DNA of 64,000 nt from Coriobacteriia bacterium (GTDB lineage: Bacteria > Actinomycetota > Coriobacteriia > Anaerosomatales > Anaerosomataceae): assembly GCA_030652115.1 (NCBI GenBank), contig JAUSBK010000007.1:62001-126000 (forward strand), read 5' to 3'. This document shows positions 43,020 to 52,401 of this stretch, one piece after another. How positions within the stretch are numbered: the stretch's first letter is position 1; each line of letters begins with the position of its first letter. Both the position numbers and the translations under genes were made by a program. The notes below the pieces were generated by a model. That model saw nothing but the letters and a program-made list of their open reading frames with translations. It was not told the DNA's origin and ran no database searches.

Positions 43020-45656
43020 ATGCCCCAGCGCACCATCGCCGTCATCGACGGCAACAGCCTGCTACACCGCGCGTTTCACGGGCTGCCGCCATCGATGACC
43101 GCCCCGGACGGTCGGCCCACCAACGCCGTGTTCGGGTTCATGTCGATGCTCTTCAAGATGGTGGCCGACCTCGGCCCGGACGCCGTGGTGGTCGCGTTCG
43201 ATCGCGGCAAGCCGGCGTTTCGCACCGAGGCGCTCGCGCAGTACAAGATCCAGCGCCCGCCCACCGACCCCGAGCTCAAGGTGCAGTTCCCGATGATCAA
43301 GGACCTCCTCGGCGCGCTCGCCATTCCGATCGTGGAGGCCGATGGGTGGGAGGGCGACGACGTCCTCGGCACGCTTGCGGCACGCGGTTCCGCCGAAGGG
43401 ATGCGCGTGCTGCTCGTCACCGGCGACAAGGACGCGCTGCAGCTCGTGGACGAGAACGTGCGTGTGGTGAGCACCAAGAAGGGCATCACCGACATCGTCG
43501 TCTACGACAGCGATGCGGTCGTCGAACGCTATGGCGTGACGCCCGAGCAGGTGGCCGACTTCCTCGGCCTCAAGGGTGACACGTCGGACAACATCCCGGG
43601 CATTCCGGGCGTGGGGGAGAAGACCGCAGCCAAGCTGCTGCAGGAATACGGGACGCTCGACGCGGTGCTCGAGCACGCCGAGGAGATTCCCGGCAAGCTC
43701 GGCGAGAACATCCGCGCCAACACCGAGGCGGCGCTCGCGAGCCGGGTGGTGGCCACCATCCGGCGCGACGTACCGGTGGATATCGATCTGGGAACGATAG
43801 CGTGGGGCGTCTGGGACGACCAGGCGGCGCTCGGCGCGCTCACCGACCTTGCGATGACCTCGCTCATACCACGCCTGCGGGCGGGGCGAGCGGGAGCGCA
43901 GACGGCCGAGGAGCCTGCCGAGCTTACGCCCGCCGCAGGATGCCGCGTGCTCGGGGGCGCCGAGGGTGAGGCCTGGGCGCGTGCGCTTGCGGCAGACCCG
44001 CCGCTCTCCTTCGTGGGCGTGGCCGCCGGTGCGGGTGACGAAGCGTGCCTGTTCGCCGAGGAGCGCTCGCTCGCACTCGCAAGCGGCGGGTGCGCCACCG
44101 TGCTGCGCGGCGCTACCGCGGCTGGGATCTGGCAGGCGCTCGTGGCGAGCGGCCGCTGGAGCGCCGCCGACACCAAGGCGATCGTCGAAGGCTTCTGCCC
44201 GCCCGGATCTACCGTCGACGCCGGACCGAGCACCGCAGCGCTCATCGACCCGGCGCGCCTGTTCGATTGCGGCATCGCCGGCTATCTGCTCGCCGCCAAC
44301 CGCTCCGACTTCGGCATCGCGTCGGTTGCTGCCGAGCACCTCGGCCGTTCGCTCGAGCCGGGCGACCTCGCTGCCGAGGCACAGGCCGCTGCCGACCTCG
44401 CGCCCGTGCTGCGCGAGAAGCTCGAGGCGTGGGGAGCGACGCCTTGCCTCGACGAGATCGAGATGCCCCTTGTGCCGGTGCTCGTGCGCATGGAGGAGCT
44501 GGGCGTCGGGCTGGACCGCGCGGTGCTCGACGCGCTTTCGACCGAGACACACGCGGAGATCGGCAGGCTTGCGTCTGAGATCCACGAGCTTGCCGGCTGC
44601 GAGTTCACTATCGACTCGCCCAAGCAGCTCGGCGAGGTGCTCTTCGACAAGCTGCAGCTGCCCACCCAGAAGAAGACGAAGACCGGCTACTCTACCGCCG
44701 CGAGCGTGCTCGCGGCGTTGGCGCCGCTCCACCCGATCGCGCAGAAGATCGTGGCGTACCGCGAGCTCACCAAGCTCACGAGCACCTACATCGACGCGCT
44801 GCCGCGCCTCCTCGGCGAGGACGGGCGGCTGCATACCACCTTCAACCAGACGGTCGCGGCCACTGGACGGCTCTCCAGCAGCAGTCCGAACCTGCAGAAC
44901 ATCCCCGTGCGCACCGAGCTGGGGCGCCGCATCCGGGCGGCGTTCGTGCCCGCGCGCGCCGGAGACCTCATGGTGGGCGCGGACTACTCGCAGATCGAGC
45001 TTCGCATCCTCGCGCATCTGTCCGGGGACCCGGGGCTCATCGAGGCGTTCACCTCGGGGGCCGACTTCCACGCCGCCACTGCGGCACGCGTCTTTGGCGT
45101 GGATCCCGAGGCGGTGGACGCGGAGATGCGCCGCAAGGCCAAGGCGGTCAACTTCGGCATCGTGTACGGCATCTCGGCGCACGGCCTCGGCGACTCGCTC
45201 GGCATCGGATACGCCGAGGCGCAACTCACCATCGATCGCTACTTTGCCGCGTACCCCCGCGTGCGCGCCTACCTCGACGAGACGATCGCGGAAGCCCACA
45301 GAAACGGCTACGCGGAGACGCTCTACGGCCGTCGCCGGCCGATCCCCGAGCTCCGCAGCAGCAACTACAACCTCCGCTCCTTTGGCGAGCGCACGGCGAT
45401 GAACCACCCGATGCAGGGCACGGCTGCCGATCTCATGAAGCTCGCGATGGTCGAGGTGGACCGGCGGCTGCGCGAGGAGCACTTTGAGGCGCGTATGGTG
45501 TTGCAGGTACACGACGAACTCGTCTTCGAGGCGCCGCCGGCCGAGCTCGAACGGCTCTCGGCCATGGTGTGCGAGGCGATGACGGGCATTGCATCGCTCC
45601 ACGTGCCGCTTGAGGTGGGCGTGGGGTCGGGTCCAAACTGGGCCAGGGCCAAGTAG
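43020..45656 (+). CDS. polA: DNA polymerase I
   Basis: The 878-residue protein has the 5'-3' exonuclease domain (AVIDGNSLLHRAFHGL, DRGKPAFRTE, DGWEGDDVLGTLA, GLKGDTSDNIPGIPGVGEKTA), a middle domain in which the exonuclease Asp-x-Glu motif is missing (LSFVGVAAG at the motif I position), and the polymerase domain (TGRLSSSSPNLQNIP, VGADYSQIELRILAHLSGD, RRKAKAVNFGIVYGI, MVLQVHDELVFEAP). Proofreading is therefore probably absent, as in Taq and actinobacterial enzymes. ATG 43020 gives the family N-terminus MPQRTIAVIDGN; an upstream in-frame ATG lies within the palindrome. Confidence 0.95.
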   Translation: MPQRTIAVIDGNSLLHRAFHGLPPSMTAPDGRPTNAVFGFMSMLFKMVADLGPDAVVVAFDRGKPAFRTEALAQYKIQRPPTDPELKVQFPMIKDLLGALAIPIVEADGWEGDDVLGTLAARGSAEGMRVLLVTGDKDALQLVDENVRVVSTKKGITDIVVYDSDAVVERYGVTPEQVADFLGLKGDTSDNIPGIPGVGEKTAAKLLQEYGTLDAVLEHAEEIPGKLGENIRANTEAALASRVVATIRRDVPVDIDLGTIAWGVWDDQAALGALTDLAMTSLIPRLRAGRAGAQTAEEPAELTPAAGCRVLGGAEGEAWARALAADPPLSFVGVAAGAGDEACLFAEERSLALASGGCATVLRGATAAGIWQALVASGRWSAADTKAIVEGFCPPGSTVDAGPSTAALIDPARLFDCGIAGYLLAANRSDFGIASVAAEHLGRSLEPGDLAAEAQAAADLAPVLREKLEAWGATPCLDEIEMPLVPVLVRMEELGVGLDRAVLDALSTETHAEIGRLASEIHELAGCEFTIDSPKQLGEVLFDKLQLPTQKKTKTGYSTAASVLAALAPLHPIAQKIVAYRELTKLTSTYIDALPRLLGEDGRLHTTFNQTVAATGRLSSSSPNLQNIPVRTELGRRIRAAFVPARAGDLMVGADYSQIELRILAHLSGDPGLIEAFTSGADFHAATAARVFGVDPEAVDAEMRRKAKAVNFGIVYGISAHGLGDSLGIGYAEAQLTIDRYFAAYPRVRAYLDETIAEAHRNGYAETLYGRRRPIPELRSSNYNLRSFGERTAMNHPMQGTAADLMKLAMVEVDRRLREEHFEARMVLQVHDELVFEAPPAELERLSAMVCEAMTGIASLHVPLEVGVGSGPNWARAK

Positions 45657-45686
45657 GGGACGGGCTAGGGGTTGGAAGGGGGGATC

Positions 45687-46403
45687 GTGAGGGGACGCAT
45701 CCTGGTCGTTGACGACCAGCCGGAGATCCGTGAGGTCGTGAGGCTCAACCTCGAAGCCGAGGGATATGAAGTCACGACCGCCGAGGACGTGGCGCATGCA
45801 CTGGCCGCCTTCGACAGCGGGCAGTTCGTGCTCGCCATCCTCGACGTCATGCTGCCCGATGGTGACGGCTTCGACCTCGCACGTTCCATCCGCGAACGCT
45901 CGGACGTTCCCATCATGATGCTCTCCGCTCGCGACACCGACGTGGACAAGGCGGTCGGTCTGGGTGTGGGAGCCGACGACTACGTGACCAAGCCGTTCAG
46001 CCCGATCGAACTCGTCGCGCGCGTGAAGGCGCACCTCAGGCGGTACGCGAGCGGTGGGGCCGGTGCTGCGATGGCGCGGGGCACCGACCAGGAGGCCGTG
46101 ATCGAAGCCGGTCCGGTGCGCATCGACCTCTTGCGCCGGCGGGTCACCGTCCGCGGTACCGAGGTGGAACTCACGGCCAAGGAGTTCGATCTGCTCGCGA
46201 TGCTCGCAGAGCACCCCGCGCGTGTGTACACGAAAGCGCAGATCTACGAGAGCGTGTGGGGCGAGGCGCCGCTTGGCGACCTTTCGACCGTGCAAGTCCA
46301 CGTTCGCCGCCTGCGCACCAAGATCGAGGAGCACCCCGACGAGCCGACGTTGATCACCACCGTGTGGGGCATCGGCTACCGCTTCTCGGGTGGTGCGTCG
46401 TGA
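45687..46403 (+). CDS. OmpR-family response regulator
   Basis: The 238-residue regulator has a complete receiver domain (LVVDDQPEIRE, phospho-Asp in LAILDVMLPDGDG, Lys in YVTKPFSP) and a winged-helix domain (VELTAKEFDLLAMLAEHP, VQVHVRRLRTKIEE, TVWGIGYRFSG). The start is placed at GTG 45687, after GGAAGGGGGG. Its kinase gene overlaps the stop by four bases, and an ABC exporter follows, which is the arrangement of antimicrobial-peptide or envelope-stress responses in Gram-positives. Confidence 0.9.
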   Translation: MRGRILVVDDQPEIREVVRLNLEAEGYEVTTAEDVAHALAAFDSGQFVLAILDVMLPDGDGFDLARSIRERSDVPIMMLSARDTDVDKAVGLGVGADDYVTKPFSPIELVARVKAHLRRYASGGAGAAMARGTDQEAVIEAGPVRIDLLRRRVTVRGTEVELTAKEFDLLAMLAEHPARVYTKAQIYESVWGEAPLGDLSTVQVHVRRLRTKIEEHPDEPTLITTVWGIGYRFSGGAS

Positions 46404-47314
46404 CCGGCTGGACGCTCATCGCAGCGCTCATGGCGGCGTTTGCGGCCGGTCTCGGCGTGGACCTCGCGCTCACGGCACGCCGCCGGGCGTGCGTGCGCCG
46501 CGTGGCCGAGGGCGTGGCCGAGCTCGCGCGGGGCAACCTGGCGCATCGCATCATCATGCCGGGGTCGGACAGCGCGAGCCGCATCGCCGAGGGCGTGAAC
46601 ACCCTCGCCGACGCGATGCAGACCGAACGCGAGGCTGCTGCGGTGCGGGACGAAGCGCAGCGCCGACTGCTTGCCAACGTGTCCCACGACCTGCGAACCC
46701 CGATCGCGTCTGTGGCGGGCTACGTGGACGCGCTGCAGCGCGGCCTCGGCGATGATCCCGACCGATATCTGGCGATCATCGCGGCCAAGACCGACGAGCT
46801 GGCCGAGCTCACCGACGACCTCTTCTACGAGGCGCGGCTCGACGCGGGCGACCTCGAACTCAGGCGCGTACCCCTCGATCTTGCCGAAGCGGTCCGCCGG
46901 GCGGTCCTCGGGTTCGAGCCGCAGCTTGCCGCACGGACCGTCGCTGTGGCGGTGCAGATACCCGAGCGCGCATGCACGGTGGACGCCGATGGTTCGGCTG
47001 TGGCACGCATCCTGGACAACCTGATCTCCAACGCGGTGCGACACGCACGGGGCATGACGGTCTTCTCGGTGTCGGTCGCGAGCGAAGGCGAAACGTGCGT
47101 GGTGCGCCTCATCAACGATGGTGCCGAGCTGCCAGCCGACACCGAGCGGCTCTTCGAGCGCGGTGTGGCCGGGACTGGCGGCGGCGCCGGGCTTGGGCTC
47201 TCGATCGCGCGCGAGTTGGCCAACCGCATGGGGGCGTCGGTCGGGGTCGAGCGGATCGGCGCGGGCACGGTCGCGTTCTCGCTCGTCTTCCCCGCGGCAC
47301 CCGTCGGAGACTAG
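46400..47314 (+). CDS. Sensor histidine kinase (HAMP-HisKA)
   Basis: The 304-residue kinase has one N-terminal membrane segment (TLIAALMAAFAAGLGVDLAL), a HAMP-like region (VAEGVAELARGNLAHRI, SRIAEGVNTLADAM), the phosphorylated His in LANVSHDLRTPIASVAGYVDAL, and the ATPase boxes DNLISNAVRHA, GLGLSIARELANRMG. There is almost no extracellular domain, so the signal is probably sensed in the membrane or through the linked ABC transporter. GTG start overlaps the regulator stop. Confidence 0.88.
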   Translation: MTGWTLIAALMAAFAAGLGVDLALTARRRACVRRVAEGVAELARGNLAHRIIMPGSDSASRIAEGVNTLADAMQTEREAAAVRDEAQRRLLANVSHDLRTPIASVAGYVDALQRGLGDDPDRYLAIIAAKTDELAELTDDLFYEARLDAGDLELRRVPLDLAEAVRRAVLGFEPQLAARTVAVAVQIPERACTVDADGSAVARILDNLISNAVRHARGMTVFSVSVASEGETCVVRLINDGAELPADTERLFERGVAGTGGGAGLGLSIARELANRMGASVGVERIGAGTVAFSLVFPAAPVGD

Positions 47315-47418
47315 GGCCGCCTGGCGCTCGGCCGGCCCGGAGTTCAGCGAATCGTAAGGATTGCGCAAGCGCGGCGTCAGCCTGACGTCCGACACTGGGT
47401 GATGAAGGGGGTGCGCAG

Positions 47419-48399
47419 ATGTCGGATGTCACACGCGAGACCGTGATCCGCACCGAGGGACTCACGAAGCGGTTCGGTTCGGTCACGGCGGTACGCGATC
47501 TCAATCTCACCGTGCGCCGGGGCGAGATCTACGCGTTCCTCGGGCGCAACGGCGCAGGCAAGACCACCACGATCCGCCTGATGCTGGCGCTCATCAAGCC
47601 GACCGCCGGCTCGGTGGAGATCCTCGGCCACCGGATGGCGCCGAACGTGGTGCGCGCGTTCGCCCGGATCGGCTCGATGGTGGAGGCCGCGGGCGCGTAC
47701 GGCAATCTCACTGTTCGCGAGAACCTCGAGCTGCAGCGCAAGCTGCTCGGCCTGCGACGCGGGACCTGGGTGGACGAGGCGGTCGAGCTCTGCGGCCTTG
47801 GCGAGTACCTCGACAGGCGAGTGGACACGCTGTCGCTCGGCAACAAGCAGCGGGTCGGACTCGGGCGGGCGCTCTTGCACAAGCCTGAGGTGCTCATCTT
47901 GGACGAGCCCACCAATGGCCTTGACCCCGTGGGCATCGCCGACGTTCGTGCCCTGCTCAAGCGGCTCGCCGCCGAGCGCAACACCACGGTGTTCCTCTCG
48001 AGCCACATCCTTTCCGAAGTGCAGCAGCTCGCCGACACCATCGGCATCATCCACGAGGGGCGCCTGCTGGAGGAGATCGGCTACGCGGAGCTGCGCGAGC
48101 GCAACCGCGAGTACCTGGAGTTCCGCGTGTCCGATGCGCACCGCGCGGCATGGGCGCTCGAGGAGACCTGCAAGGTGCGGGACTTCGCGGTGCACGAGGG
48201 GGGCATCGTGCGCGTGTACTCGGGATTCGATCGCGCCGAGGAGTACACCACCACGCTCGTGAAGTCCGGCGTGGGCATCATCTCGGCGCACATGTCCGAG
48301 GAGAACCTGGAGGACCACTTCGTGAAGCTCACGGGCGGTCACGGCAACGGCGAGGGCGCGACGGCAGCGCCCGCCACGGCGAGGGGGGACGTGCGGTGA
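47419..48399 (+). CDS. ABC-2 transporter ATP-binding protein
   Basis: The 326-residue ATPase shows Walker A GRNGAGKTTTIR, signature LSLGNKQRVGLGRALL, Walker B VLILDEPTNGLDPVG and H-loop SSHILSEVQQLAD. The BcrA/DrrA-type C-terminal extension follows. It works with two permeases encoded next, and is likely controlled by the two-component system upstream. Its end overlaps the first permease gene by four bases. Confidence 0.9.
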   Translation: MSDVTRETVIRTEGLTKRFGSVTAVRDLNLTVRRGEIYAFLGRNGAGKTTTIRLMLALIKPTAGSVEILGHRMAPNVVRAFARIGSMVEAAGAYGNLTVRENLELQRKLLGLRRGTWVDEAVELCGLGEYLDRRVDTLSLGNKQRVGLGRALLHKPEVLILDEPTNGLDPVGIADVRALLKRLAAERNTTVFLSSHILSEVQQLADTIGIIHEGRLLEEIGYAELRERNREYLEFRVSDAHRAAWALEETCKVRDFAVHEGGIVRVYSGFDRAEEYTTTLVKSGVGIISAHMSEENLEDHFVKLTGGHGNGEGATAAPATARGDVR

Positions 48400-49208
48400 T
48401 ACGGGCGCTGCAGGCGGAGTTCAGCAAGCTCAAGAGGTCGCGCATGATCCTGTGGACCGCGCTGGTGATCATCGGCTACACCTCGATCGGGCTGGCAACG
48501 TACCCGGTGCTCGAGGACCTGGTGCTCGATATGGAGGCGCAGGTCGCCGCCGGCGATACGAGCGCGCAGGACAACGTGTTTGTGGACGCTGGCATCATCG
48601 AGATCAACTGGGAGACGGCGATGCGCTTCATCCCGATGGGTGTCTCCGGCGCATGGGGCATGATGCTGCTCAGCCTCGTCACCGCGTACGTGTTCGGGCG
48701 CGAGCTGCGCGAGGGGACCGACATCGCCTCGGCCACGCTGCCAGTGAGGCGTGAGGCGTTTGTCGTCGCGAAAATGGTCGTGGTCGCGGTCTGGGCGATC
48801 GGACTCGGGCTGCTGGCGGTGATCGCGCAGGTTGGGGTTGATGCGATCTACCTCGGCTTCGAAGGCTTCAAGTGGGTGTACGTCTGGAGAGCCTTCGTGG
48901 ACACGCTGTACGCGATGCTGCCGCTCTACCTCACGCTGCCGCTCGTGGCGTGGCTCTCACTTCGCCGAAAGGGCTATCTTTGGCCGATGCTCTTCGCGCT
49001 CGCAACCTTCACGGTCGCCAGCAGCCTGATCGGAACGGATTTCGCCGCATACGTCCCCTGGAGCATGCCGATCGTACTGTTCGGTGTCACATGGATGCCG
49101 CTCAGGGGTGAGCTGACGGCCGTGTCATGGGTGATCGCGTTCGCTGTGTTCGCCGTCGGGATGCTGCTGGTGCTTCGCAGGGTCAACCGAACCGCCGAAG
49201 CGGCTTAG
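48396..49208 (+). CDS. ABC-2 type permease (first of pair)
   Basis: The 270-residue membrane protein has about six hydrophobic segments, with the typical ABC-2 start ALQAEFSKLKRSRMILWTALVII, a large loop after the first helix, and WGMMLLSLVTAYVFGRELREGT, which includes the coupling segment common in BcrB-like permeases. GTG start overlaps the ATPase stop. It resembles the following permease in layout and motif order, suggesting a heterodimer. Confidence 0.8.
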   Translation: MIRALQAEFSKLKRSRMILWTALVIIGYTSIGLATYPVLEDLVLDMEAQVAAGDTSAQDNVFVDAGIIEINWETAMRFIPMGVSGAWGMMLLSLVTAYVFGRELREGTDIASATLPVRREAFVVAKMVVVAVWAIGLGLLAVIAQVGVDAIYLGFEGFKWVYVWRAFVDTLYAMLPLYLTLPLVAWLSLRRKGYLWPMLFALATFTVASSLIGTDFAAYVPWSMPIVLFGVTWMPLRGELTAVSWVIAFAVFAVGMLLVLRRVNRTAEAA

Positions 49209-49214
49209 GCGGTT

Positions 49215-49964
49215 GTGGTGGTCCGGGCACTCACAGCCGAGCTGACCAAACTGAAGCGAGCGTCGCTGCCGCTCTGGAGTGTCGTCACGGTCCTGCTTGC
49301 ACCTGTGATGTCGAACATCTTCGCGTACGCTCAGGACTCCGGGGAATCGCAGCTGTCCTGGCCCGAGTTCTTCAAGCTCGGTGCGATGACCATGGGTACC
49401 TGGTGGGGCATCCTCCTCTTCGGGCTCATCACCGCGTTCGTGTTCGGTCGTGAGTATGCCGAGGGCGTGTCGCCGAACATGCTGACTGCGCCCGCGCGCC
49501 GCGAGTACTTCGTTCTCGCCAAGTTCGCGGTGCTGAGCGTCTGGGTCTTCGTGCTCGCGATTCTCTCACTGGTTGCCCAGGGGCTCGCGGCCTTCGCAAT
49601 GGGTCTCGACGGGTTCGCATGGGCAGAGGTCTGGCCGGTTGTTGGCGATGTACTCACCGTGGCGCTGCTGATCCTGCTCACCCAGCCCCTGATCGCGTTG
49701 GTCGCGGTTGTGAGCCGGGGCGTGTTCGCGCCGATGATGCTGTCGGCTGCTGGGTTTCTCGCGGGCATGCTCGGAGGCATCGCCGGCTGGGGCGATTGGC
49801 TGCCCTGGGCCATGCCGTCGGTAGTGGGAGGAACCCTCTTCGGCCCGATCATTCCGATTGAGACGCGGCTCACGGCCGGATCGTGGGCGATCGCCGTAGG
49901 GCTGGCGGTCATCGGCATTGCGGCAACGCTTGTTTGGACGAATCGCGCTGACAGCCGGGGGTAG
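49215..49964 (+). CDS. ABC-2 type permease (second of pair)
   Basis: The 249-residue membrane protein repeats the layout of its neighbour: VRALTAELTKLKRASLPLWS at the start, then GILLFGLITAFVFGREYAEG and TAPARREYFVLAKFAVLSVWV. About six membrane segments are present. The pair is probably a heterodimeric exporter with the ATPase encoded at 47419. Two GTG codons stand in a row at the start. Confidence 0.8.
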   Translation: MVVRALTAELTKLKRASLPLWSVVTVLLAPVMSNIFAYAQDSGESQLSWPEFFKLGAMTMGTWWGILLFGLITAFVFGREYAEGVSPNMLTAPARREYFVLAKFAVLSVWVFVLAILSLVAQGLAAFAMGLDGFAWAEVWPVVGDVLTVALLILLTQPLIALVAVVSRGVFAPMMLSAAGFLAGMLGGIAGWGDWLPWAMPSVVGGTLFGPIIPIETRLTAGSWAIAVGLAVIGIAATLVWTNRADSRG

Positions 49965-49991
49965 GAGATCGTGGCACGCGCAGCATGACAG

Positions 49992-50027
49992 AAGGCGTCC
50001 GGTCGCGAGCGACGGGCGCCTTCTTCC
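49992..50027 (+). terminator. Terminator after the ABC exporter operon
   Basis: AAGGCGTCCG (49992-50001) pairs with CGGGCGCCTT (50013-50022) over 10 bp including one G-U, around an 11-base loop, followed by CTTCC. It lies 28 bp after the last permease gene. Confidence 0.6.
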
Positions 50028-50191
50028 GCTGACTACCCAACACACGGCCCCGGGTGGTATCATCCTAGGGCTTCTGCGCACCTGCGCGCAGCGCACAGTC
50101 CTGTTGGCCCCCGAGAGCATGACCGACCGGAAAGCAAAGCGACCGAGACGTTGGCACCCGGGGCCCCCGAAGCACGAAAGGGGCCACCAAA

Positions 50192-51697
50192 GTGGTAGAC
50201 GAGAACGACAGCTACATCGAGCACGACGATCACGAGTACACCGACGAGGAGATGCACGCCCTTATCGATGGCACCATCACCGACTTTGACGACGGTGATC
50301 TGGTGACCGGTACCGTGGTCCAGGTCGAGCGGGACGAGGTCCTTCTCGACATCGGCTACAAGTCCGAAGGCGTCATCCCGGCGCGCGAGCTCTCGATCCG
50401 CAAGGACGCCAACCCTGCCGATATCGTGCAGCTCGGCGACGAGATCGAGGCCCTCGTCCTCCAGAAGGAAGACAAGGACGGCCGCCTGATCCTCTCCAAG
50501 AAGCGTGCCGCTTACGAGCGCGCGTGGAACGACATCGAGAAGAAGTTCGAAGCCGGCGAGACCGTCGAGGGCGAGGTCATCGAAGTCGTCAAGGGTGGTC
50601 TCATCCTGGACATCGGCCTGCGCGGCTTCCTGCCTGCCTCGCTCGTGGACCTTCGCCGCGTGAAGGACCTCCACATGTTCCTCGGCGAGCGCCTCGAGTC
50701 GCGCGTCATCGAGATGGACCGCAACCGCAACAACGTCGTGCTCTCCCGCCGCGTGGTGCTCGAAGAGGACCGCAAGCAGGAGCGCCAGGACATTCTGAAC
50801 AAGCTCGTGAAGGGCATGATCCTTCCCGGTACTGTCTCCTCGATCGTCGACTTCGGCGCCTTCGTGGACCTCGGCGGCATCGACGGACTCGTGCACATCT
50901 CCGAGCTCTCATGGAGCCACGTGAACCACCCGTCCGAGGTCGTTGCGGTGGGCGACAAGGTCGAGGTTCAGGTTCTCGACGTCGACCTCAGCCGCGAGCG
51001 TATCTCCCTCGGCCTCAAGCAGACCCAGGACGATCCGTGGAAGCAGCTCGTCAAGGAGTTCCAGATCGGCGCCATCATGGACGGCAAGGTCACCAAGATC
51101 GTCCCGTTCGGCGCGTTCGTTGAGATCGGCAACAACGTCGAGGGCCTGGTGCACATCTCCGAGATGGCGCGCGGTCACGTCGAGAAGCCGGAAGATGTCG
51201 TGAATGTCGGCGACGAGATCAAGATCAAGATCCAGGACGTCGACATGGATCGCCGTCGCATCTCGCTTTCCATCCGCGCCGCCAACGAGGAGCTTGGTCT
51301 CCCCGACGCCGTGCCGGACGACAGCGAGGATGCCGAAGAGGGCGCCGAATCCGACGAGGCCGTCGAGGCTGTCGAGTCCGCCGAGGAAGCCGTTGAGGCT
51401 CCGGAGGCTGCTGAGGTCGAGGAGGCCGCTGAGGTCGAGGAGCCCGCAGAGGTCGAGGAGGCCGCTGAGACCGAGGAGCCCGAGGCGTCTGAGGAGCCCG
51501 CAGAGGTCGAGGAAGTTGCTGAGGTCGAGGAAGTCGCTGAGACCGAGGAGCCCGAGGCGTCTGAGGAGTCCGCGGAGTCGGACGACGATGATGACGACGA
51601 TGATGACGATGACGACGATGATGACGACGATGATGATGACGACGATGATGACGATGATGACGACAAGGATGACGAGGACGAGTCCAAGGAGGACTAG
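50192..51697 (+). CDS. rpsA: Ribosomal protein S1 with highly acidic tail
   Basis: The 501-residue protein has four S1 RNA-binding domains (VTGTVVQVERDEVLLDIGYKS; VEGEVIEVVKGGLILDIGLRG; LPGTVSSIVDFGAFVDLGG; MDGKVTKIVPFGAFVEIG), the typical number in actinobacteria. After residue 365 it turns into a Glu/Ala/Val repeat (EVEEAAEVEEPAEVEE and similar) and then 28 consecutive Asp (51581-51664) before KDDEDESKED. Standard S1 has no such tail. The leader of over 130 bases includes a TATCAT (50058-50063), which may be the -10 box, and a GC hairpin. Gene order rpsA-coaE-uvrB is usual in actinobacteria. Confidence 0.93.
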   Translation: MVDENDSYIEHDDHEYTDEEMHALIDGTITDFDDGDLVTGTVVQVERDEVLLDIGYKSEGVIPARELSIRKDANPADIVQLGDEIEALVLQKEDKDGRLILSKKRAAYERAWNDIEKKFEAGETVEGEVIEVVKGGLILDIGLRGFLPASLVDLRRVKDLHMFLGERLESRVIEMDRNRNNVVLSRRVVLEEDRKQERQDILNKLVKGMILPGTVSSIVDFGAFVDLGGIDGLVHISELSWSHVNHPSEVVAVGDKVEVQVLDVDLSRERISLGLKQTQDDPWKQLVKEFQIGAIMDGKVTKIVPFGAFVEIGNNVEGLVHISEMARGHVEKPEDVVNVGDEIKIKIQDVDMDRRRISLSIRAANEELGLPDAVPDDSEDAEEGAESDEAVEAVESAEEAVEAPEAAEVEEAAEVEEPAEVEEAAETEEPEASEEPAEVEEVAEVEEVAETEEPEASEESAESDDDDDDDDDDDDDDDDDDDDDDDDDDDDKDDEDESKED

Positions 51698-51725
51698 CCC
51701 GTCGCACTGTCGCTAGCGAACCGAC

Positions 51726-51763
51726 CGGGGCCGGCCCTGCGCGAAAGTGCGGGTTCGGCCCCG
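51726..51763. terminator. Hairpin between rpsA and coaE
   Basis: CGGGGCCG (51726-51733) pairs with CGGCCCCG (51756-51763), with an inner imperfect stem closed by a GAAA tetraloop. No T-run follows, so termination would be partial and coaE may be expressed by read-through. Confidence 0.5.
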
Positions 51764-51781
51764 AACCATCTGGAGGGCAGC

Positions 51782-52393
51782 ATGTACGTACTCGCACTCA
51801 CCGGCGGCCTCGGATCGGGCAAGTCCACGGCTGCAGCCGTCTTCGCCGAGCGCGGCGCGCTGGTGATCGATCTGGATGATGTGGCAAAGACCCTGCTCGA
51901 CGAAGTGCCGGCGGTCCGCGACCGCGTTGTGGCGGCATTCGGTGAGGGAGTAGTGGGGTCCAACGGGCGCATCGACCACAAGGCGCTCGCCGCAGCCGCC
52001 TTCGCCTCGGAGGAGACCACCGCGCGTCTGAACGCTGTCGTTCACCCTGCGGTGTTCACAGCGACGGCCGGCGCCCTCGACGCGCTCGCGCTGCAGGCCG
52101 ACGCGCCGCGCACGGTGGTGCTCGTGATCCCGCTGCTGGCCGAGTCGCCTCTGTTTCTCGAGCCCGTGGATGCGGTGCTTGCCATCTCGGCTCACGAGGA
52201 CACCCGGATCGAGCGGGCCACGGCGCGCGGCATGTCGCAGGAGGACGCCGAGGATCGCATCGCGCGACAGGCCGGCGATGCAGAACGACGCGAGATCGCC
52301 GACTACGTGATCGAGAACGACGGGGAGCTCGACGAGTTCAAGCGCGATGTCATAGCGTTCTGGGAGAATGAGATCGACTCCCGAGGCATGTAG
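51782..52393 (+). CDS. coaE: Dephospho-CoA kinase
   Basis: The 203-residue enzyme phosphorylates dephospho-CoA in the last step of coenzyme A synthesis. The P-loop is [13 protein letters not shown], followed by [13 protein letters not shown] (catalytic Asp), [15 protein letters not shown] and VLVIPLLAE; the lid region has [27 protein letters not shown] precedes the ATG. It lies between rpsA and uvrB, its normal position in actinobacteria. Confidence 0.93.
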   Translation: MYVLALTGGLGSGKSTAAAVFAERGALVIDLDDVAKTLLDEVPAVRDRVVAAFGEGVVGSNGRIDHKALAAAAFASEETTARLNAVVHPAVFTATAGALDALALQADAPRTVVLVIPLLAESPLFLEPVDAVLAISAHEDTRIERATARGMSQEDAEDRIARQAGDAERREIADYVIENDGELDEFKRDVIAFWENEIDSRGM

Positions 52394-52401
52394 GAGAGCA
52401 T

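Noticed and set aside
43062-46334. Minus-strand reading frame of about 1,090 codons opposite polA
   Set aside because: It is the antisense shadow of polA and the response regulator, Arg/His/Ala-rich with no recognisable domain.
51581-51664. Poly-Asp run as a sequencing artefact
   Set aside because: GAC and GAT codons are mixed irregularly and the frame continues to a sensible stop, unlike a homopolymer or slippage error.
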